A DNA stretch of 10,695 nucleotides. Source: Chloroflexota bacterium. Lineage in GTDB: Bacteria > Chloroflexota > Anaerolineae > Promineifilales > Promineifilaceae. Shown piece by piece: positions 1 to 6,161 of the stretch. Made by a program: the position numbers and the translations under genes. Location: contig QQUD01000376.1 in the NCBI GenBank assembly GCA_008501785.1, positions 1 through 10,695 on the forward strand, in the 5' to 3' direction. The notes below the pieces were generated by a model, which was not told the origin of the DNA, did no database searches, and saw nothing but the letters and a program-made list of their open reading frames with translations. The stretch's first letter is position 1. Each line of letters opens with the position of its first letter.

Positions 1-1128
1 TATTCGGGTCGCTGCCTGCTTTCCAATTACCTGACCGAGCGCGGCGCGAATCAGGGCAATTGTGCCCATAGCTGCCGTTGGCATTACAAAGTCAAGCTGC
101 AATTGAAAGATGGCACATCTCAGGAAATTGAGCTAAACGACGACAATAAAGAGCTGTTTAACTTCTTGCTCGAAGAAGATTATCGTCCTGGCGAAATGAT
201 GACGATTGAAGAGGATGAACAAGGCTCCTACATTCTCAACGCCAAAGATTTGTGCCTGATGCCCAAGCTGGGCGATTTTTTGGAACTGGGCGTTGATTCG
301 CTGAAGGTGGAAGGGCGCAACAAGAGCGCTTATTATGCGGCTGTCGTGGCGCGTGCGTACAGGATGGCGATTGATGATTGGTACGAAGACCCAGAAAGCT
401 GGTCCTACGAAAATTACATGGATGAACTGCTGGCGGTGCCGAATCGCGGCTTTTCGCTGGCGTTTCATGACGGCCGTTTACAAAACGTGGCGCACAACTA
501 CGAGGATGCCCATTCGCTGTCGGAGTATGAGTTTGCGGGGTGGGTAACGGCCGTAACCACCGAGTACGTCGAAGTCGAAATCAAAAATCGCATTTTGGCT
601 GGTGAAGTGCTCGAATTTGTCTGTCCCAGCTACCGCGATGTGATTCGCATTCGCATGTACGAATTTGTGTCTGCGGCCGATGGCTCGGTGCGTGACGCGA
701 TTCACCCCGGCCAAAACTTCCGCTTCCGCATTCCGGTCACTGCCTTTGACCGAGAAGACCCAGCCACGATTCCAGACCGCATTCCCGAACTAACCGTCGT
801 GCGCAAAGAGCGCACGCTGAACACCCGCGAATGGGACCGGCTTAAGCTAGACGAAGAAGCCCGCCGCCTGGAGCTAACCGGCGAGAGCGAAACCGCCTAC
901 CAGCGCAAGCGAGACCAGTTGGCTGCATCTATGGCCCAGGCTCCCGAGCCAAAACGCGCCCCGCGCACCGGCACCGAAGGCTGCTGCGGCAAAGGGTGCA
1001 ACGGCTGCCTCATCTTCAGTCACGATCCCGTTTTTACGAAGGCGCGTGCTGAACTTAAAGAAAAGAAAATGGGCGAAAAGTTAAGCAGTTCTCATCGTCT
1101 TGCCAGAAAATCAACATCCCAGAGCTGA
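1..1128 (+). CDS. U32-family protein, TrhP/YegQ-like (5' end missing)
   Basis: The reading frame is open from base 1 and runs 375 codons to TGA at 1126-1128, so the N-terminal part lies outside the window. The first codons read YSGRCLLSNYLTERGANQG, then NCAHSCRW, which is the classic U32 signature. Cysteines at fragment codons 5, 21, 25 and 85 (KDLC) match the four conserved in the TrhP/RlhA/UbiU group, where they are thought to hold an iron-sulfur cluster. E. coli TrhP makes 5-hydroxyuridine in tRNA and RlhA hydroxylates 23S rRNA, so an RNA-hydroxylation role is more likely than proteolysis. The tail carries CCGKGCNGC (codons 328-336), a second Cys cluster followed by SHDPVFTKARAELK. GC-rich codon use resembles the permease gene. 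Family assignment is firm; the exact substrate is inferred. Confidence 0.85.
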   Translation, partial: YSGRCLLSNYLTERGANQGNCAHSCRWHYKVKLQLKDGTSQEIELNDDNKELFNFLLEEDYRPGEMMTIEEDEQGSYILNAKDLCLMPKLGDFLELGVDSLKVEGRNKSAYYAAVVARAYRMAIDDWYEDPESWSYENYMDELLAVPNRGFSLAFHDGRLQNVAHNYEDAHSLSEYEFAGWVTAVTTEYVEVEIKNRILAGEVLEFVCPSYRDVIRIRMYEFVSAADGSVRDAIHPGQNFRFRIPVTAFDREDPATIPDRIPELTVVRKERTLNTREWDRLKLDEEARRLELTGESETAYQRKRDQLAASMAQAPEPKRAPRTGTEGCCGKGCNGCLIFSHDPVFTKARAELKEKKMGEKLSSSHRLARKSTSQS

Positions 1129-1160
1129 CAGGTTTTCTGAAAACCTGTCAGCTCTTGCTT
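1122..1160 (+). terminator. Hairpin terminator overlapping the U32 stop codon
   Basis: Arms 1122-1137 and 1139-1154 are perfect 16-bp reverse complements, GAGCTGACAGGTTTTC and its complement, separated by a single base. The real loop would therefore open a few A/T pairs. The TGA stop of the upstream gene lies inside the left arm. The following bases, TTGCTT, are only weakly U-rich, so intrinsic termination is plausible rather than textbook. The extreme symmetry also fits a small dispersed hairpin repeat. Confidence 0.6.
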
Positions 1161-1161
1161 G

Positions 1162-1170
1162 TGCTATAAT
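1162..1170 (+). promoter_or_regulatory. Extended -10 promoter for the DUF4058 pair
   Basis: TGCTATAAT is a perfect TATAAT box (1165-1170) preceded by the TG of an extended -10. No good -35 is visible at 17 bp because that position falls inside the hairpin just upstream. Transcription would start near 1177, about 23 bases before the ATG at 1200. Position between a terminator and a strong ribosome binding site supports it. Confidence 0.55.
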
Positions 1171-1186
1171 TTCAGACATCAGTTTC

Positions 1187-1192
1187 AGGAGG
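1187..1192 (+). promoter_or_regulatory. Strong Shine-Dalgarno AGGAGG
   Basis: A perfect AGGAGG lies seven bases before the ATG at 1200 and fixes the start of the first DUF4058 gene. Confidence 0.8.
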
Positions 1193-1199
1193 CGACCCG

Positions 1200-1973
1200 A
1201 TGCCGTCACCATTTCCAGGCATGGATCCATTTTTAGAAGGCAAACATTGGGTTTCATTTCATATTGAATTAAGTGTTGAAATGCGTAGGCAGCTCAGTCC
1301 GCAACTGCGCCCCAACTATCATGTGTTGACGATGGAGCGGTTTGTTACAGAAACGCCAGGGGCAGTTGGTATTTCGAGACGAGATGTTTATCCGGACACG
1401 GCCGTTATTCACGAAACAACGCCCATTTGGACAACGCCAACGCCACCTAAACCGGTGCAAGTTGCTACACCAATGCCGCAAAATATCCCGCATTACGTTG
1501 TTGAAATTCGGACAGCCGATAAAAGAGAGCTAGTGGCATCAATCGAATTGCTATCACCGGCAAACAAACGAGGCAAAGGGTATTCAGACTATCTGGACAA
1601 GCGGTATGCTATTTTGCAGAGTCGTGTGCATTTGATAGAAATCGATTGGTTGCGCCGGGGTCAGCGCGTGCCAATGAGCAAAGAATTGCCATCTGCTCCT
1701 TACTACATTTTTTTGAGCCGTGCCGAGAAACGACCGATTTTGGATGTGTGGCCGATTCAGTTAAACAGCACCTTGCCCACCATTCCCGTCCCGCTGTTGA
1801 ACGATGAAGAGGCTATGCTGGATTTGCAAGCAGCTTTTAACGCTGTTTATGATTCTGTGGGATATGATGAACTGATTGATTATATCCAGCCGCCGGATGT
1901 GCCGTTGGAGGGGAAAACGGCCGTTACTGCCCAAGTCATTCTGCAAAAAGCAGGATTTATCAAGTTCGAATAA
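1200..1973 (+). CDS. DUF4058 family protein, copy 1
   Basis: This 257-residue protein begins MPSPFPGMDPFLEG, the hallmark start of DUF4058. That is a family of unknown function common in cyanobacteria, planctomycetes and Chloroflexota. Other family blocks are VEIRTADKRELVASIELLSP near residues 100-119, NKRGKGY, HLIEIDWLRRG and YYIFLSRAEKRPILDVWPI. The C-terminus is the typical DYIQPPDVPLEG region. No signal peptide or membrane segment is seen, so it is probably cytoplasmic. It is followed 23 bp later by a paralog about half identical in sequence, and a shared transcript from the promoter at 1162 is likely. Two ACGGCCGT palindromes (1398, 1917) lie inside it, encoding DTAV and KTAV. Conserved Glu/Asp residues in the central blocks could be catalytic, but I cannot show this. 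Confidence 0.88.
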   Translation: MPSPFPGMDPFLEGKHWVSFHIELSVEMRRQLSPQLRPNYHVLTMERFVTETPGAVGISRRDVYPDTAVIHETTPIWTTPTPPKPVQVATPMPQNIPHYVVEIRTADKRELVASIELLSPANKRGKGYSDYLDKRYAILQSRVHLIEIDWLRRGQRVPMSKELPSAPYYIFLSRAEKRPILDVWPIQLNSTLPTIPVPLLNDEEAMLDLQAAFNAVYDSVGYDELIDYIQPPDVPLEGKTAVTAQVILQKAGFIKFE

Positions 1974-1984
1974 AATCATTTAAT

Positions 1985-1990
1985 GGAGAG
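1985..1990 (+). promoter_or_regulatory. Ribosome binding site GGAGAG
   Basis: GGAGAG lies six bases upstream of the ATG at 1997 in the 23-bp gap between the two DUF4058 genes. It supports that start and independent translation initiation of the second gene. Confidence 0.65.
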
Positions 1991-1996
1991 ATTGAA

Positions 1997-2785
1997 ATGC
2001 CATCACCATTTCCAGGCATGGATCCATATTTAGAAGGTAACGAATGGCACAGCTTTCATGCAGAACTGAGTGCGGAATTAGCACGTCAGTTAGGGCCGAA
2101 GCTGCGACCAAAATATGTGGCGCGGGCCGTGCGGCGTTTTGTGATGGACAGTTCCGGCCAAATCTCGATTGCTAAAACAAAACGAACCACAATTCCAGAT
2201 ACAGGTGTGTTCAAAGTGCATGAACAGGTGTCCGCCTACATGTCATCTGCTGCGCCTCAGCCTGTGAAAATGGCGACGGTTATGCCTGAAAAAGTGCCGG
2301 TTTATTCAGTTGAAATTCGAGATGTCGATAATCGTGAATTGGTGACGGCGATTGAAATTTTGTCACCAACAAACAAGCGGGGTGAGGGTTTCAAAGAATA
2401 TGTGAGCAAGCGTAATCAGATTTTGAGCAGCAGCACACATTTGCTGGAAATAGATTTGCTGCGGCAAGGCAATCGCGTACCGATGCAACAGCCGTTACCG
2501 GATGCGCCGTATTTTGTCTTTTTGAGCCGCGTGGAGCAGCGTCCGGTGGTGGATGTGTGGCCAATTCAGATGCAAAACAGACTGCCAATTGTGCCTGTTC
2601 CACTGTTAGCGGGTGATGCCGATGTAGCGCTTGATTTGCAGGTGGCGCTAAACACGGTTTATGATGATTTTAGCTATGATTTGTCGATAGATTACTGTGA
2701 GCCGCCGGATGTGGGGTTGGAGGGGGAAACGGCCGTTTTCGCCCAAACTATCCTCGAAAAATCAGGAGCCATACAAGACGAATAA
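1997..2785 (+). CDS. DUF4058 family protein, copy 2
   Basis: This 262-residue paralog of the preceding gene starts MPSPFPGMDPYLEGNEW. It keeps the same blocks in the same order: VEIRDVDNRELVTAIEILSP, NKRGEGF, HLLEIDLLRQGNRVPM, YFVFLSRVEQRPVVDVWPI and DYCEPPDVGLEG. The first 44 coding bases differ at only about three positions from copy 1, including conserved synonymous sites, while later blocks diverge much more. This could reflect local gene conversion or constraint on translation initiation. The function is unknown. An ACGGCCGT palindrome at 2729 sits at the same place as the one in copy 1 and encodes ETAV. The stop codon TAA (2783-2785) is directly followed, in the same frame, by the lipoprotein-tail remnant described separately. 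Confidence 0.88.
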   Translation: MPSPFPGMDPYLEGNEWHSFHAELSAELARQLGPKLRPKYVARAVRRFVMDSSGQISIAKTKRTTIPDTGVFKVHEQVSAYMSSAAPQPVKMATVMPEKVPVYSVEIRDVDNRELVTAIEILSPTNKRGEGFKEYVSKRNQILSSSTHLLEIDLLRQGNRVPMQQPLPDAPYFVFLSRVEQRPVVDVWPIQMQNRLPIVPVPLLAGDADVALDLQVALNTVYDDFSYDLSIDYCEPPDVGLEGETAVFAQTILEKSGAIQDE

Positions 2786-2878
2786 ACGGCCGTTTCCCAC
2801 TACCTCACCCTCATCCAACAAGCACCCGATTCCCCTTGGAGCTGGCTCGCCTGGGCGCGTTTGGAGCCAGTTGAATAA
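2786..2878 (+). pseudogene. Remnant of a TPR lipoprotein 3' end
   Basis: Immediately after the TAA of the second DUF4058 gene, and in the same frame, 30 codons read TAVSHYLTLIQQAPDSPWSW then LAWARLEPVE and a stop. The last 29 residues of the lipoprotein at 3760-6084 are almost the same. By hand alignment the DNA matches 5995-6084 at close to 87 percent, with one extra codon. There is no start codon or ribosome binding site, so it is not an independent gene. The similarity begins exactly at ACGGCCGTTTCCCACTAC, meaning the duplicated piece starts at the iterated palindrome. Either a paralog was deleted down to its tail, or a 3' fragment was copied here. It would be translated only by stop-codon readthrough. 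Confidence 0.8.
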
Positions 2879-2908
2879 TCAGATTCACATCCAGCGTTTA
2901 AACTTATC

Positions 2909-2917
2909 TGTTATACT
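2909..2917 (+). promoter_or_regulatory. Extended -10 promoter for the toxin-antitoxin pair
   Basis: TGTTATACT carries a near-consensus -10 (TATACT, 2912-2917) with the TG of an extended -10, the same architecture as the promoter at 1162. Transcription would begin near 2924, about 30 bases before the antitoxin ATG. No convincing -35 is visible. Such promoters in toxin-antitoxin operons are usually repressed by the antitoxin, but no clear operator palindrome was recognised here. Confidence 0.45.
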
Positions 2918-2952
2918 GATGAAACAAGATTTGGAATCAAAGGAAACCTGTC

Positions 2953-3234
2953 ATGACCGAAGCTGCTTTTGAAATTCGTATTCCGAATGCACTTCTCCGA
3001 TTTGGAATAGACCAAAACAAAGTACAACAAAACGTCAACGAATGGCTTGTGTTGACGTTGTTTACCGAAGGACATATCTCATCAGGCAAGGCTGCCAAAT
3101 TGCTCAATATCAGTCGTGTTGATTTTCTAGCTGTGCTGCGCAAACGGGGCATTGCCTATATTGACTACTCCGCAGAAGAATTAGCTGATGAATTTGAAAC
3201 AATCAATAGCTTAAACCTCGATTCAACATCATGA
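2953..3234 (+). CDS. UPF0175 family antitoxin
   Basis: This 93-residue protein matches the UPF0175 family in length and in the diagnostic block GHISSGKAAKLLNISRVDFL (residues 40-59), a helix-turn-helix-like segment. It is followed by LRKRGIAYIDYSAEELADE. UPF0175 proteins are the usual partners of DUF3368 PIN-like toxins and presumably bind both the toxin and the operon DNA. The start at 2953 follows AAAGGAAA (2939-2946) at suitable spacing. The stop overlaps the next start as ATGA (3231-3234), which argues for translational coupling. The gene lies between a pseudogene fragment and a lipoprotein gene, a typical landing place for a mobile toxin-antitoxin pair. Family and context are clear; the antitoxin role comes from family knowledge. 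Confidence 0.85.
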   Translation: MTEAAFEIRIPNALLRFGIDQNKVQQNVNEWLVLTLFTEGHISSGKAAKLLNISRVDFLAVLRKRGIAYIDYSAEELADEFETINSLNLDSTS

Positions 3235-3719
3235 TCGTCGTTTCCAACACAACGCCACTCATTGGATTGGCCTCAATCCAGAAATTCCATTTATTGCATC
3301 AACTCTTCGGCACAATCCATATCGCACAAGCTGTATTTGATGAAGTGGTAACGGATGGACATGAAATATCTGGTGCCAAAACAGAAACATCTGCTGCTGT
3401 CTGGATTGAAACGAGAACGATTCAAGATGAATTGGCTGTTGAGGTACTGCTGGATGAGCTAGATCGTGGTGAAGCAGAAACAATTGTGCTGGCTCGTGAG
3501 ATGAATGCAGATTTGGTGTTGATGGATGAGAAAAAAGGTCGCCGCAAACTCGTACAGCTAAATATAATGAAAATTGGCACGGTTGGCATTTTGCTCAAAG
3601 CAAAACAAGTAGGATTGATTCCATCGATTCAAACAGACTTGATTCACTTACGCGAATTGGGATTTAGCATTAGCCAGCCTGTTATTGATGCTGTGTTGAA
3701 GCAAGCGAATGAAATGTAA
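3231..3719 (+). CDS. DUF3368 PIN-like toxin
   Basis: This 162-residue protein begins MIVVSNTTPLIGLASIQKF, the standard start of DUF3368, a PIN-fold family of presumed RNases in VapC-like toxin-antitoxin pairs. Putative active-site acidic residues are Glu38 (FDEVV), Glu81/Glu83 (LDRGEAETIVLA) and Asp99 (LMDEKKGRRKL). The first PIN acidic position is Asn6 here instead of Asp. Asn is frequent in this subfamily, so this need not mean inactivity, but it leaves catalysis uncertain. The start overlaps the antitoxin stop by 4 bp. The gene ends 40 bp before the lipoprotein start, so some read-through transcription into that gene is possible. Confidence 0.85.
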   Translation: MIVVSNTTPLIGLASIQKFHLLHQLFGTIHIAQAVFDEVVTDGHEISGAKTETSAAVWIETRTIQDELAVEVLLDELDRGEAETIVLAREMNADLVLMDEKKGRRKLVQLNIMKIGTVGILLKAKQVGLIPSIQTDLIHLRELGFSISQPVIDAVLKQANEM

Positions 3720-3748
3720 TTGCATGTAAGAAACGTGCCAAATGAATT

Positions 3749-3755
3749 AGGGGAG
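3749..3755 (+). promoter_or_regulatory. Ribosome binding site AGGGGAG
   Basis: A purine-rich AGGGGAG ends four bases before the ATG at 3760. It fixes the lipoprotein start, which also yields a correct signal peptide. Confidence 0.6.
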
Positions 3756-3759
3756 CATC

Positions 3760-6084
3760 ATGCGAAAGATACCGTTGTTGTGTGTATTGATTGGTTTGTT
3801 GATGGTTGTGGGGTGTGCGCAGGAAGATGAGGGGGTTAGTGAGGTTGTGGAGGTGGAAACGGCCGTAACTACCCCCACACCAACCCAAACACCCATACCA
3901 GCCACATCTACACCATCCTTGACCGACACACCTTTACAAATGCCAACTGAGACACCGACATCTACTGAAACAATCGTGCCTTCAAGTACACCGCTTCCAA
4001 CGCCAACGCCATTGCCGTCTGTGCCTTTAGCTGATGGATCATATAAATTGGCTGAATATGATCTGGAAAACTTTATTCATTTGATTGAACAATGTAACAA
4101 CAACATTGAACACAGGCATGAAGACTGTAATGAAGGAACCAGTAGCCTCAATTACGATAGGATTTTGGATAACGATTTTAAACGATTTTTTACAGATGGA
4201 TTTCCAGAAGCTATAACATTTGTGGAAGAATATCCATTTCAATCAAATGAATACTTTTTTTACGTACCGCAAGTTCTGCAAACAATACTGCTTCAAGGTT
4301 TGATAGATTACATCAATGAATATGAAATTATCATTTCCCCAGACGTAAATATTCCTGACTTATATTTCTCCCCGTTACCAGTTGATTTTGGGAGTGAGCA
4401 TAACCATAAGTGGGTGATTCATGTGAGCTTTTCGCGCTATAACCTTTCTGGTTGGCTGTTGCTAGGAGAGGACGAGGATGGGACTTATCATTTGTTGGAT
4501 TTTCTGATGATTGATCCTTTTTATTCTGGCAGTGCAAATATTGAATATGATTTTACGGGTGATGGTTTTTCTGAAATGATGACAATCGGGACGCGTTCTG
4601 TCACGGGAAAACATTTCACATCAATTGATATTCTCTTGTTGCAAAACGAACAATTTCAATTGTTAAAAGGCATTTCATTTGGATATTTTTATGCTAACGG
4701 GTTTGTTGATCATGAAATTATTGATGCCAATCAAAATGGCCGTCCTGAGATTCATGTTCATTGGAAGCATAGTAGACGATTTGAATGCTTCTGGGAGCAA
4801 ACTGATGTTTATGAATGGGATGGTGCCGAATTTCAAAAAACAACAACTGGAGGAGAAGCACCAGAAACGGCCGTTTGCAATGTGGCACAGGGGATAAACG
4901 GTAGAGCAAATGTACGTGATGAAGTTGAGTTTTCACTCAATGTGCGCACATCAATTTTGGAAACTGCATTGCAAGAACTAACAATGGAAAACGCACCATC
5001 TATTGATTATCTGGCACTTGTTCATGTGCATCTTGCGATGATGTATGCGGGGCAAGGTGAAGATGAAAAAGCAATAGAACTACTCGCGAACATTCAAGAA
5101 TTCCCGTCCGTTGGGAACCAATATGTACAATTTGTCAATGAAAGTTGGCAAGCAAATCTGGTTTCGCCTGTGCAGTTCTGCAATTTTATTAACGGAGGTG
5201 GTGAAAATGGTTTATCAACATTGCTGGGAACGGAAATTGAACAGGATTTATACTACATCGGATATCCAATTTATCAGGAATTTGATCCAGAAAAAATTTG
5301 TCCTCTTGATGATCTAATCGCTAATCGGCTCAATACATTTACTTTGGATGCAAAAAAAACACCTGTTGAGGCATTTGCAGACATTGATTTGCCTTTTGTG
5401 CCGATGCTAACCGGCAATTTTGATGAAGATTCTCAAATTGAATGGTTAGGGTATCTTGATCTGAACGAGCCAAAGATAATTTTGGCGGATGCCTCAGATA
5501 ACGAGTGGACACTCAATTCAATTTACAACGTGCATAGCTCTGATTTAGTCGATTTTCAGACCTATCAAACTGATTTCAATAGCGACGGCCAGACCGAATT
5601 GGTGTTGTCTTTGGAACTAATAAATTACCCTGACAACATTTTTTATTATGTCCTACTTATCGAGAAAACAGAAGCCGGTTTCGAGCGAACGGGCGGTTTA
5701 TCGTTGAAGGAAACTCCAGTACTTGATTCGATTCAGTTAGATGATTTTCAAATGCAACACTATCAAACATCAATTTGGACTTTGCTAAAGGATGAGTATG
5801 GGATAGAAGATGATTTGCGTACTTTTGTCAATGAATTGGCGCAAAGGGTGATTGACCAAGAACGGCCGTTATCCACCCTCACCGACCTCGAAACCCTCCT
5901 TTCCCGCTTACCCGACGATGCAGAAGTCGAGCCACTGCGCCACCAGCTACTGTTTTTGCGCGGGTATCATTATGAATTGAGTGGGGAAGAGGAAACGGCC
6001 GTTTCCCACTACACCACCCTCATCCAACAAGCCCCCGACTCCCCCTGGAGCTGGCTTGCTTGGGCGAGGCTAAAGCCTGAATAA
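3760..6084 (+). CDS. Secreted lipoprotein with FG-GAP-like motifs and C-terminal TPR
   Basis: This 774-residue protein has a lipoprotein signal peptide: MRKIP, a hydrophobic stretch, then lipobox VVGC with Cys19 as the lipidated residue. Residues 35-90 form a Thr/Pro-rich linker typical of Chloroflexota surface lipoproteins. The folded part holds Asp-rich motifs resembling calcium-binding FG-GAP/VCBS repeats: DFTGDGFSE (264-272), DANQNGRPE (322-330), NFDEDSQIE (about 553-561) and DFNSDGQTE (605-613). TPR-like helices occur near residues 420-450 and 731-770. It is probably anchored outside the membrane, and the ligand is unknown. I do not recognise a named family. Most of the gene is AT-rich, but from the palindrome at 5862 (residue 701) onward it switches to C-rich codons. 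The last 29 residues are duplicated at 2786-2878. Confidence 0.82.
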   Translation: MRKIPLLCVLIGLLMVVGCAQEDEGVSEVVEVETAVTTPTPTQTPIPATSTPSLTDTPLQMPTETPTSTETIVPSSTPLPTPTPLPSVPLADGSYKLAEYDLENFIHLIEQCNNNIEHRHEDCNEGTSSLNYDRILDNDFKRFFTDGFPEAITFVEEYPFQSNEYFFYVPQVLQTILLQGLIDYINEYEIIISPDVNIPDLYFSPLPVDFGSEHNHKWVIHVSFSRYNLSGWLLLGEDEDGTYHLLDFLMIDPFYSGSANIEYDFTGDGFSEMMTIGTRSVTGKHFTSIDILLLQNEQFQLLKGISFGYFYANGFVDHEIIDANQNGRPEIHVHWKHSRRFECFWEQTDVYEWDGAEFQKTTTGGEAPETAVCNVAQGINGRANVRDEVEFSLNVRTSILETALQELTMENAPSIDYLALVHVHLAMMYAGQGEDEKAIELLANIQEFPSVGNQYVQFVNESWQANLVSPVQFCNFINGGGENGLSTLLGTEIEQDLYYIGYPIYQEFDPEKICPLDDLIANRLNTFTLDAKKTPVEAFADIDLPFVPMLTGNFDEDSQIEWLGYLDLNEPKIILADASDNEWTLNSIYNVHSSDLVDFQTYQTDFNSDGQTELVLSLELINYPDNIFYYVLLIEKTEAGFERTGGLSLKETPVLDSIQLDDFQMQHYQTSIWTLLKDEYGIEDDLRTFVNELAQRVIDQERPLSTLTDLETLLSRLPDDAEVEPLRHQLLFLRGYHYELSGEEETAVSHYTTLIQQAPDSPWSWLAWARLKPE
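5991..6006. repeat. Iterated palindrome GGAAACGGCCGTTTCC (best copy)
   Basis: This is the fullest copy of a short palindrome spread through the window. The core ACGGCCGT begins at 470, 547, 1398, 1917, 2729, 2786, 3859, 4867, 5862, 5995, 6442, 6860, 7072 and 10589, giving 14 copies; an 8-mer is expected well under once here. Near-copies with intact CGGCCG occur at 674 and 7835. The preferred extension is GAAACGGCCGTTTC. Copies sit inside unrelated genes on both strands, so this is not an operator of one gene. It resembles cyanobacterial HIP1 in behaviour, not in sequence. Confidence 0.85.
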
Positions 6085-6152
6085 TGAATTGTGAATAACG
6101 AATAATGAATTGTGAATGAGGCGATCCATTCACAATTCACAATTCATTATTC
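6081..6152. terminator. Repeat-built hairpin between convergent genes
   Basis: ATAATGAATTGTGAAT occurs directly repeated at 6081-6096 and 6102-6117. The 18-base arm 6100-6117 is perfectly complementary to 6135-6152, leaving a 17-base loop. The lipoprotein stop codon lies within the first repeat, and the permease stop (minus strand) is only 10 bp beyond the hairpin. It is therefore well placed as a bidirectional terminator, although the stem is A/T-rich and lacks a GC-rich core. The TGAATTGTGAAT-type units look like a simple heptamer-style intergenic repeat. Confidence 0.55.
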
Positions 6153-6161
6153 ATTATTTCC

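Noticed and set aside
133..468. 111-codon minus-strand open frame
   Set aside because: It lies antisense within the conserved U32 coding region and has no independent domain signal.
2697..2972. 91-codon plus-strand frame crossing the DUF4058 end and pseudogene
   Set aside because: It overlaps two better-supported features in another frame and has no ribosome binding site or family resemblance.
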